64,000 bases of DNA from Cryptomeria japonica (lineage: Eukaryota; Streptophyta; Pinopsida; Cupressales; Cupressaceae): positions 552,922,136 to 552,986,135 of the forward strand of contig NC_081413.1 in the NCBI RefSeq assembly GCF_030272615.1, given 5' to 3'. Below are positions 21,265 through 31,350 of the stretch, one piece after another. Each line of letters opens with the position of its first letter. The first letter of the stretch is position 1. A model generated the notes under the pieces. That model was not told where the DNA came from. It ran no database searches and worked only from the letters and a program-made list of their open reading frames with translations. A program made the translations under genes and the position numbers.

Positions 21265-23137
21265 GTTAAAAATTGGGGATAACAATGAAAACACTAACCA
21301 ACCACAACTGCAACAACCAAACCCTCATTTGCTAAACCCCCCCTCAATTCAGGATTTGATTGCACAAAATTTGAATGAATTGAGGGGGATTGCAAAAGTA
21401 TATTGTAGGATCCCTCGTCTAAACCCAATGTTTGATCCTCTCATGTTGATCATAAAAAGTATGGAAACCATGACTGAGGAGCACAATGCCACCCTTTTGT
21501 GGCGAGATTCTATGAGGGAAAAATATGCAAATGGCTTGTCGTATAAGGATATCAAGGATCTCAAGATATCCAAAGCCGAAATCGCCTCATTGTTTGTCAA
21601 TCCCCGTACTGATCAGCCCGTAGATCCCAAAAAAACAAAACTTTCTATTAAACTTTTGGGATTGTTGGTGGATGGTTTTCAACAAACCACCCAACAACAA
21701 TCTTGATATCCCCTTCTATTTCATAAAAAAATTGTATGTTGAGTTTGTTTTACACAAACATGTGAACTACTTTGACATCCAACCTTTCCAGGGTGTAGGT
21801 TTAGGTATGCCCCAAAATAGACCTGGGGCAGTCAAAGTAGTCCAGGGCCCATATGTTCCCCCTCCTCCTATTGATCCCCCACCTGCAGTGCAGCATCCTG
21901 ATATCATTTGTGAGGCAGCTTCACGGACCATATCGGCTATTCACTCTTTGAGTAGCCTTTTGGTTTCTCAGGATGGGTCAGTAGCTCAGCCTACTTTTGA
22001 TGGTAGCAATGCATCCAGTGGTGTTGACATGTCATCCTCGGCTCCACACATATGTGTACCCCATAGTTGTGTCATGTGTGGGCATGTATGCTTGGCTCCA
22101 GTTGGACAACCCATTGATCCTCCTGCAGATAGTGCAGATTATGGGGTGCATGAGATACATGATGCACCAGATGTTATGACACAGACTGGAGGATACCCTG
22201 GGGAGTCCTCACATGCTAAAGGCAAGGAGGCACCGTCATCATACATTTATGATGTAGTGGTAAGATTTGTATTTTCACAGTTCATGTTATAATTTAAATG
22301 AATATTTATAATCTAGATAATATTAAGTACTAATTTTTATTTACATGGTCTATTTAACAGTTGATGACTGAGGAGGAGTTGAGACAGATTCAGGAGGGCA
22401 CCTTGTCAACCATTTCATTTGGCCTTGATAGCTTGACGGTACATATATTATTGCACATGCTCATCAATTATATTGCTATTAATTAGATTATGTAGTAACT
22501 TGCATGTATATCTTATTTTACTCTTGTAGGGCACAAGCAACACGAGTGCGGGGTAGTGTGATTTAGGATATGGTAGTGCAGTTGGAGACAAGGGAAAGGT
22601 AATTGAATGCAAATATGATTGAATGAATAGTTTAAATAACTTATAGTGATTATACATGTCTAGACATAGATTGATAGTTTCATATACTTGTTGTGCATAT
22701 ATACAGAGAATTCTTGGCTTCACATCCTTGATGACTACACCTAGTATACCTGAAGAAGAAGAAGAGATGCCTCGAGTAGATGTGTGTTTATATTATTTTT
22801 TGATTAGTAGATATAATTTTTTATTATCAGTGACAATTATATGCTAACTTGTATCAATGTCATGTTTCTGAACATATGTAGGCTGTGTATGAAAATATTC
22901 AAAACATACCTCCTCTACCGAAGACATACATCAAGAGTCCTACAAAGCTGAAGAGAAAATGTGGAGATGAGGTAAACATGAATAGTTCAATTATAGTTCA
23001 TTTTTAGGTTAACTTTTCAAATGTGAATTATATAATATAACTAATATTAATCGTGGTTTGTTTTTCTTGTGCAGGATCCTTCAGAGCCGAGCAGTGCGGC
23101 AAAGAGGATCAATTTTGATGATCCATCAGCAGCTTAG
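21265..23137 (+). pseudogene. Spliced accessory gene of transposon B
   Basis: Predicted exons are 21265-22259, 22361-22438, 22530-22598, 22707-22781, 22882-22971 and 23075-23137. A possible 5' non-coding exon ends at 21092. Every intron between coding exons is GT-AG and phase 0, and the last exon ends in TAG. The N-terminal part has a Gln/Asn/Pro-rich start and then NELRGIAKVYCRIPRLNP and LSYKDIKDLKISKAEIASLF. A one-base shift between 21672 and 21706 leads into IPFYFIKKLYVEFVLHKHVN, then a Pro-rich segment (VPPPPIDPPP) and a Cys/His run (PHSCVMCGHVC). The C-terminal exons give an acidic patch (PEEEEEMPR) and a basic stretch (KLKRKCGDE). One in-frame TAG lies at 22554-22556. The start codon is not fixed. 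I do not recognise the family. Its place suggests a transposition cofactor, by analogy with two-gene plant transposons. Confidence 0.6.
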
Positions 23138-23454
23138 GATGTTATAGATAGTTTTGGGATGCTTACATGTCTAGTTGGCATGTATATTTTGTATATGGAC
23201 ATACAACGTATTTAGACATACATTTTGTTTCAGTTGGTGTTTATGCCATATTTATGTATGGACATACATTGGTAATCATTTGACATTTTTATATATATAG
23301 AAGTTGATATTCGATCATATAAATTGTTGCTCATATGTGCGTGGTGTTATCATGGAAATCTTTAATCTTCATTCCAATAATTAACAATGGTTAATAATGT
23401 CTATTTAATGAACAATACAATTCATTTCATTTCATCGTAAGTGTTGTTTTTATA

Positions 23455-23625
23455 ATGAACAATACAATTCATGAACAATACAATTCATTTAATGAACAAT
23501 ACAATACAATTCATGATAAATACAATTCATTTAATGAACAATACAATACAATTCATGATAAATACAATTCATTTAATGAACAATACAATACAATTCATTT
23601 AATGAACAATACTTCATACAATTCA
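23455..23625. repeat. Minisatellite of ACAATTCATTTAATGAACAAT units
   Basis: Units of 20-60 bp built from AATACAATTCAT and TTTAATGAACAAT recur from about 23400 to 23625, just before the 359-bp array. TTCATTTAATGAA is itself palindromic. Confidence 0.85.
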
Positions 23626-23629
23626 TTAT

Positions 23630-26600
23630 TACCCTATGCATGGTCCTATTTTACCCCCCACCTCAGTCGAACGCTCAAGGTTTTATTAGGGCAGTAACTT
23701 TTCGGTTGGCGAAAAAATCGTTAGTCTCACTCAATGGAATGTTGTCACGTGGCCAATTTCTCGTTCTGCTCGTCGTGATGACGAATTGTCAGCTCTAACA
23801 TGTCCAGTTAGGCATTATTACCCTATGCATGCTCCTATTCCCCCCCCCCCCCACTCGATCGAACGCTCAGGGTCATACCCTACTGGCGTCGTCCCTTGAG
23901 CACCCTAAGTGCTCAAAATTGTCAAACTTTGACAGGCCCTAACTCAGAATCCATGACACTTGCAAACAATTCGTTTGAACCTACGGGGCCACGAGAGGGT
24001 TCCTTACAAAAGCTTATCTCGATTTTTCAAGTTGCCCTACAGTTTTATTAGGGCAGCAATTTTTCTGTTGGCAAAAAAATCATCAGTCTCACTCAATCGA
24101 ATGTTGTCGCGTGGCCGATTTCTTGTTCTGCTCATCGCGAAGATGAACCGTCAGCTCCGACATGTTCAGTTAGGCATTATTACCCTACGCATGCTCCTAT
24201 TTTTCCCCCCCACTTGATCGAACGCTCAGGGTCATACCCTACCGACATCGTCCCTTGACCGCCCTAAGTGCTCAAAATTATCAAACTTTGAGAGGCCCTA
24301 ACTCGGAATCTATGGCACCTACAAACAATTTGTTTGAACCGAAGGAGCCATGAGAGTGGTCCCTACAAAAGCCTATCTTGGTTTTTCAAGTTGCCCTACG
24401 GTTTTTTTAGGGCAGCAATTTTTCTGTTGGCGAAAAAATCATCAGTCTCACTCAATCGAATGTTGTCGCATGGCCGATTTCTTGTTCTTCTCGTCACAAT
24501 GATGAACCATCAGCTCTGAAATGTCCAGTTAGGCATTATTACCCTACGCATTCTCCTATTTTGCCCCCCCACTCGACCGAACGCTCGGGGTCATACCCTA
24601 CCGGCGTCATCCCTTGAGCGCCCTAAGTGCTCAAAATTGTCAAACTTTAACAGGCCCTAACTCAGAATCTGTGGCACCTGCGAACAATCCATTTGAACCT
24701 ACGGGGCCACGAGAGGGGTCCCCACAAAATCCTATCTCGGTTTTTCAAGTTGCCCTACGGTTTTATGAGGGCGGCAATTTTGTTGTTGGCAAAAAAATCG
24801 TCAGTCTCACTCAATGGAATGTTGTCGCGTGGCCGATTTCTCATTCTGCTCGTCACAATGATGAACCTTTGGCTCTGACATGTCCAGTTAGGCATTATTA
24901 CCCTACGCATGCTCTTATTTTGCCCCCCCACTCGATCAAACGCTCGGGGTCATACCCTATCAGCGTCGTCCCTTGAGCACCCTAAGTGCTCAAAATTGTC
25001 AAACTTTGACGGGCCCTAACTCAAAATCTGTGGCACCTACAAATGATCTATTTTAACCTACGGGGCCATGAGAGGGGTCCCTACAAAATCCTATCTCGAT
25101 TTTTCAAGTTTCCCTACGGTTTTATTAGGGCAGCAATTTTTCTGTTGGCAAAAAAATCGTCAGTCTCAATGGAATGTTGTCACGTGGCCGATTTCTCATT
25201 ATGATCTTCGCAATGATGAACTGTCAGCTCTAGCATGTCTAGTTAGGCATTATTACCCTACACATGCTCCTATTTTTCCCCCCAACTCGATCGAATGCTT
25301 GGGGTCATACCCTACCGGCATCATCCCTTGAGCGCCCTAAGTGCTCAAAATTGTCAAACTTTGACGGGCCCTAACTCGAAATCCGTGGCACTTGTGAACA
25401 ATCCATTGAACCTACGAGGCCATGAGAGGGGTCCCTACAGAAGCCTATCTCGGTTTTTCAATTTGCCCTACGGTTTTATTAGGGCAGCAATTTTTCTATT
25501 GGCGAAAAAATCATCAGTCTCACTCAATCAAATGTCGTCGCGTCATCGATTTCTCGTTCTGCTCGTCGCAATGAAGAACCTTCAACTCCAATATGTCCAG
25601 CTAGGCATTATTACCCTACGCATTTTCCTATTTTGCCCCCCCACTTGATCGAACATTCGGGGTCATACCCTATCGGTGTCGTCCCTTGAGTGCCCTAAGT
25701 GCTTGAAATTGTCAAACTTTGACAGGCCCGAACTCAAAATTTGTGGCACCTGCGAACAATCTGTTTGAACCTACGGGGCCACAAGAGGGGTCCCTACAAA
25801 AACCTATCTCGGTTTTTCAAGTTTCCCTACGGTTTTATTAGGGCAGCAATTTTTCTGTTGGTGAAAAAATCGTCAATCTCACTCAATCGAATGTTGTCGC
25901 GTGGCCGATTTCTCGTTCTGCTCATCGCGATGATGAACCGTCGGCTCCGACATGTCCAGTTAGGCATTATTACCCTACACATGCTCCTATTTTTCCCCCC
26001 CACTCGATCGAACGTTCGCGGTCATACCTTACCGGCGTCGTCCCTTGAACACCCTAAGTGCTCAAAATTGTCAAACTTTGACGAGCCCTAACTCAGAATC
26101 CGTGGCACTTGCGAATGATCTGTTTGAACCTACATGGCCACAAGAGGGGTCCCTACAAAAGTATATCTCGGTTTTTCAAGTTTCCCTAAGGTTTTATTAG
26201 GGAAGCAATTTTTCTGTTGGCAAAAAAATCGTTAGTCTCACTTAATGGAATGTTGTCGCGTGGCCGATTTCTCATTCTGCTCGTCGCGATGACGAACCGT
26301 CAGCTCTTACATGTCTAGTTAGGTATTATTACCCTACGCATGCTCCTATTTCCCCCCCCCCCCCCCCACTCGATCGAACGCTCGTGGTCATACCCTACCG
26401 GCATTGTCCCTTGAGCACCCTAAGTGCTCAAAATTGTCAAACTTTGACAGGCCCTAACTCAGAATTTGTGGCACCTACGAAGGATCCATTTGAACCTATG
26501 GGGCCACAAGAGGGGTCCCTACAAAAGCCTATCTCAGTTTTTCAAGTTTCCCTACGGTTTTATTAGGGCAGAAATTTTTCTGTTGGCAAAAAAATCGTCA

Positions 26601-26790
26601 GTCTCACTCAATCGAATGTTGTCGCATGGTCGATTTCTCGTTCTGCTCGTCGCGATGATGAACTATCAGCTCTGACATGTCCAATTAGGCATTATTACCC
26701 TACGCATGCTCCTATTTTGCCCCCCCACTCGATCAAACGTTCGGGGTCATACCCTACCGGCATCGTCCCTTAAGCGCCCTAAGTGCTAAA
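23630..26790. repeat. 359-bp satellite, about nine tandem units
   Basis: The phrase TAGGCATTATTACCCTA recurs near 23810, 24171, 24530, 24889, 25246, 25604, 25961, 26320 and 26686, a mean spacing of about 359 bp. Each unit has a C-run of 6 to about 15, then CACTCGATCGAACGCTC, CATACCCTACCGGCGTCGT, CTAAGTGCTCAAAATTGTCAAACTTTGA split across its length, and TTTTATTAGGGCAGCAATTTTTCTGTTGG. Units differ by scattered substitutions, many of CpG type. Short open frames in several units come from the repeat itself, since 359 is not a multiple of three. Confidence 0.93.
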
Positions 26791-28053
26791 ATTATATATA
26801 AACAAGCATTACACTGTAGACACATAATGATCATGAATATTTCCATGTATTGTATACACATAATTACCATTATACTTGCATGTGACATCCATGAAGGGAT
26901 ATGCAAACATGATTTTTTTTTCATTATCAATACAACTACACCAATGTACTCATGTATAGATACATGGACATTATCATCAATATAACTAAACCAATTTGCT
27001 CATGGACATTGTATATCATCATAACAATGTTACATCAATTCACATCCATATACAATTACAACATCCCACTTCATCTACATCAGACATCCTCATGTCCTAA
27101 GAGAAAAGCTTACATACAGCAATGCCTGCATATAAATGAAGACCAAAATAAGTAAACTTTTTATGCGGAATGAATGTGCTACAAGAAACAAATTATAATA
27201 GTTAATACAAATTAGTTTGGCAAATTATAAATAGATCATTTCAAACATTTTTAAGATGCACAAGATTGCATAATTACGAAACTTACCAGTTTCTCTACAA
27301 AGTATACAAGCATAACTTTGAAGAAAGACACATGTTGATTAAAGCCCTTCTCACTGCATTTCTCTTCATGGTTGAAGATGATGGTAGATATAGTCATTTC
27401 TAAATAGCAATACATTCACTTGACTTAATGTTTATGCACAAAATTTTATCTCATTAATGCACAAAAGAATATGTACCATCACCAAGATTCAAATGCCTGC
27501 ATATAAATAAAGACCAAAATAAGTAACCTTTTTATGCGGAATGAATGTGCTACAAGAAACAAATTATAACACTTAATACAAATTAGTTTGGCAAATTATA
27601 AATAGATCATTTTAAACATTTTTAAGATGCACAAGATTGTATAATTATGAAACTTACCAGTCAACGGCGAATGATCTAGCATGAACCTATATATCATCAA
27701 AAATCTTAATGTGATGTACTATTGTATATCATCAAAAAATACCTACATGAGCATAAAGGTTTTGCGATAATTATATCATCAAAAATTGTCAGATAGTGTT
27801 CTCTAATAACAAAAATTGTAAAGCTCATCAAATACATGATAATAAGTCATGTTGCAAAATACGTCCCTTCCGATTATATCGTGTACCCGCTATGTGCATG
27901 CAAAAACCGTGTTGCCAAAAAAAAACGTTCATCAATAGACCTTCATTTTCAACACATCCTTAATATACACGTAACAAACTTGATCATTAAGGTTTAATGA
28001 TCATTGTTTGAAATGAAATGCATGATAAAAAATAAGGCACCATTAAAGACCTA
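26791..28053. other. AT-rich spacer between satellite and transposase
   Basis: No gene seen. It contains one long direct repeat (27122-27293 and 27494-27664) and lies downstream of both convergent genes, where their 3' untranslated regions would be expected. Confidence 0.5.
27122..27664 (+). repeat. 172-bp direct repeat, two copies 372 bp apart
   Basis: 27122-27293 and 27494-27664 both run from ATGCCTGCATATAAAT through TTTTTATGCGGAATGAATG and TAGTTTGGCAAATTATAAA to GAAACTTACCAGT with about ten differences. Confidence 0.9.
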
Positions 28054-31000
28054 CTACTCAAGTGTGCCTGAAGGGTCATCTCTTTGTTTAAGAGTATCCA
28101 GTATTGCTTCATGATCAACAGTGGTCACTGCCCATAGCTCTTTGGTCTTCGGTTTTGCTTGATGCTTCAACAAATTGACATTTCTAGCTATAATAAGGTG
28201 TGAATACATTATAATGGTTTTGTGTCTCTCATAGTATTCAAATGCAGGTATGCCATTCTTTCTAATCATGTATGTTCACAACCAAGTTCCCACAACAACA
28301 ACTGAACCTGTAGGATATGTGAACCCATCATCATTTGTCACTGGTTGTGTTAGCTTTTGTTTTCCCTATACACATCGTGCCAACCAATATTCTGATCTCT
28401 CTTCATTCCCTTGCGGTGCAACAACTACAAAAACATGTCCTGGCTATACAAGATTTGATAGACGATCATACTCAAGTGAACTTTCCATGTCATCGTTTGA
28501 CAAGGATATTGTTTGAGATAAAGGAGTTAGATACTAGGGAACCCACGTATCAACCCACTCACTTGACTTGCACTGATCCCAATCACACCGAACACAACTC
28601 TGACAAAAACAAGCCAACGCTCATGTCCAAATGGTCCATGTACTTGCATCTGAGCTGAGAAATGAATGCATCTTTGAAGAATCTTTAATTGTTTGACAAT
28701 CCAATCTATCTCCCACTATTCCCTCCTCAACCAACCAAAAGAATCTGCTCACTGCTGAATCAAGAGTACCTCCATGTGACAATGTTGAACTACACCAATC
28801 AATAATAGAACGTGCATCAGAGAAATTTTCACCTGAAATCCTCAATCGCTCCTTAACTAGAGCTCTCTTCAAACATGCACCTGCTCCATCATGCTCTCCC
28901 TTCCCATGCCTTGCGTCAAAAAAACACCAAATATGAGGTCCTCTCCACATGCATTCTACTCAACCAATAAAACATACGGGCATTCTTGAATTGACCCGTA
29001 CAGTTATCTGACCATACTATATGTCATTCAATTGCAATATCTTTCTCGTGCAAGAACTCAAAAAAATCTCGAAAGAATGTTGTACATACTCGGAGGAGTG
29101 TGATCTATCATCACTCATATAAAAATGATACTCCCTGATTATCTTCCTGTCCTCTTCTATACTATCAGGAGCATGTATATATGTAATGTGAACAAAAATA
29201 GTAATCTGGACTGAATTGTAGTACTGAGACGGTAGCTCATTCTATGGTTGAAATGTATAGTTCTCTGTAAAATCAACCACTGATAGAATAGTTCCAATCC
29301 GGAAAGAGTTCTTACACATTCTGAATTGTTGATCCAACCATTAAGACCAATGGGTGTGCCTTGCATACTTGTAGAAAATATTTTCCTTAAAATCCAAAAT
29401 AAAATCAGCAATACTCACTTCTCTTGAGACTAATTCGCATCTAGAACCTTCACCTCCACTCTTCAAAGTATATTTCACTATCTCATATCTTTTTTTCTCA
29501 ACATAATTCTTTCCAAACTCATGTTCGCTGCCCTCATGAAAACATGAAACAAACTTTGACAACCCACCACATTCTGAGCACTTGTCATTCAAACAATCAT
29601 TTCTATAGAAATAAAAGCCATCATCTCTAGGGCATAAAAATAGATCTTGCAAGTCTCTTGATGATCTCGGAAATAGCATTGCACCACACTCCTGCAACAT
29701 CTCATTAGTATGCATCGTAGAACGAATATGATATAAAAGTTCATGGTACATGGAAAACTCCACATGGTACTTACAACAACAAGTATTATGAATCTTAAGA
29801 GGAACACAATAAAATGGTTTCAAAGATTCAAAGGCCCTTTGTGATATTTTCAAAGTTGGATGTACTTCACAAAATCTTTTGTACAACATTGTTTGGTTTG
29901 ATTCCAAGAAATGTTTGGGATGTGCTGTGCGGTCTCGGTTGTCGATTATTAATTTCAAAACGTCCTTTACATTGGGTGACACTCTAGAATTAGAGTGCCA
30001 AAATTGTTGAATCTCCTCCTTCACATTGTCAGTCAACTTTCTATCAACACGTGGAAGCCTCCCACCAAAAGCCCATGTATCTTGTTGAAGTGGATCATCA
30101 AGTCTTTGTCTTCGTGCAAGTGCTCTATCCAAAGTTTTACGGTTTATGTTAAAATCAACACAAGTTTGTCTCATTTGACGAGCCTTCCTCAATTGATGTC
30201 TTACTAAGGAGGTTGTAATCACTCTTCGAGCGACTCTCTTATTTATTTCTTTGGTATTCTTTCCAATAGAATTGAGAGCATCAAATAGATTTTTTGCAAT
30301 AATAGAATTTCTCTCCATCTTCTTGTTCATATGAATCTTCAATTTGTTTATCAATGGCCTTATCTTTAGCAATTGAACAAAGAGTTGGCATTGCTCAGTC
30401 AATGTCTTATTGCTAAAATTTTAGTTGAAAAGTTGTGTATCCCACAACCGAACAGTTCTTGTTGACCTCTTGCCTTCAAGATTCACAATAATGTTCTCAT
30501 CGATTTCAAATAACCATTTTGGGGTTCTTGAAGGTCTTGGATTTGGAATTTGTCTTTCATCCATGAGAGGGTCTTCATTTCTAAAGTAATTAGGTGTTAC
30601 ATATGGTTCACTTGGTTGAGCAATTCCACCTTCAATGTTAAAGTTTTCACATTTTCACCTCCTATGTCAAAATTTTCCAAATGTTGAGCATTTTCATTAT
30701 CACTTTCAACATTTTCAATATTTTCACTTTCAAAATCTACATTTTCATTTTCAATAACTTGTGGCACATTTTCAAATAAAATTTCCTCTTCAGTTGAAGT
30801 AACATTAGCAATATTTAACATACCTTGCCTTCTCCTCCTATGACATTCTCTATCTCTTTCTCTATACACTTCAATTTGGTCATTTGAAATTTTTCTTTTG
30901 CGTTTAGACTTCCGACGACTACTACTCCCAATTTCCCTCCACCCATATGCTCCTTCGTGATTGACAATGTAAGTTTTCACTTTAAGAATCTCCCAAAAGC

Positions 31001-31187
31001 ACAAATTTGTCTCTAGCTGTCTGAAAACCCGTGATCCTTGATAGAAAACAGAATATGCAGACTGTGGGCCGTTGGAATCTACAAAATGGCCCACAAACCC
31101 TTTTTTTCTTTTTTTTGGTACTAAAATCGGATATCCGATTTTAGTACAAAAATTTGTGGTCCCCAAAAATTTTCCCGTTGCCGCCAT
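28054..31187 (-). pseudogene. DDE-type transposase of transposon B, disrupted
   Basis: The minus strand codes almost continuously from the ATG at 31187 to 28054, about 1040 codons. There are frameshifts near 30645, 29050 and 28945 and several stops (one near 30422, one at 29341-29343). The N-terminus has a basic segment (RRKSKRKRK) that could be a nuclear signal, then a Glu/Asn-rich acidic stretch. Next come a helical, Arg-rich segment resembling helix-turn-helix DNA binding (RKTLDRALARRQRL) and a Cys cluster (LFLCPRDDG ... CLNDKCSECGG). The core has VVDFTENYTF (Asp at 29272-29274), WSDNCTGQFKNARMF (Asp at 29006-29008) and RHGKGEHDGAGA (Asp at 28888-28890). Spacing is about 88 and 39 residues, consistent with an RNase H-fold DDE/DDD transposase. 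A C-terminal part has CVRCDWDQC, then FVVVAPQGNEE and EYWLARC. These blocks recall large transposase-like proteins of cnidarians and fishes, but the superfamily is not assigned. Confidence 0.72.
31118..31147. promoter_or_regulatory. Perfect 30-bp palindrome at transposase start
   Basis: The core AAAATCGGATATCCGATTTT (31123-31142) is extended symmetrically by GTACT/AGTAC on either side to 30 bp. It lies inside the first codons of the transposase gene. It is the best-preserved of the motif copies in the transposon. Confidence 0.8.
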
Positions 31188-31211
31188 TTATTTGCTAAAC
31201 TACCACATGGC

Positions 31212-31249
31212 AAAAATCCGATATCCGATTAAATCGGATATTGGATTTT
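31212..31249. promoter_or_regulatory. Double GATATC palindrome before transposase ATG
   Basis: Two adjacent copies of the motif (AATCCGATATCCGATT and AAATCGGATATTGGATTT) lie 25-62 bp upstream of the transposase ATG at 31187. Being close to the start they could act in autoregulation (inference). Confidence 0.55.
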
Positions 31250-31263
31250 ATTAGTCATATTTT

Positions 31264-31291
31264 AGAGAGAGAGAGAGAGAGGGAGGGAGAC

Positions 31292-31349
<58 letters not shown>

Positions 31350-31350
31350 A
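31264..31350. repeat. (GA)n microsatellite
   Basis: About 40 GA repeats with short G-run interruptions on the plus strand. It mirrors the (CT)n tract at 34311-34450 across the intervening array. Confidence 0.95.

Noticed and set aside
23960-26675. Several 60-120 codon frames with a common LRGHERGPYKSLSRFFK theme
   Set aside because: They are the same frame in successive 359-bp satellite units; unit length is not a multiple of three and no start or stop is conserved.
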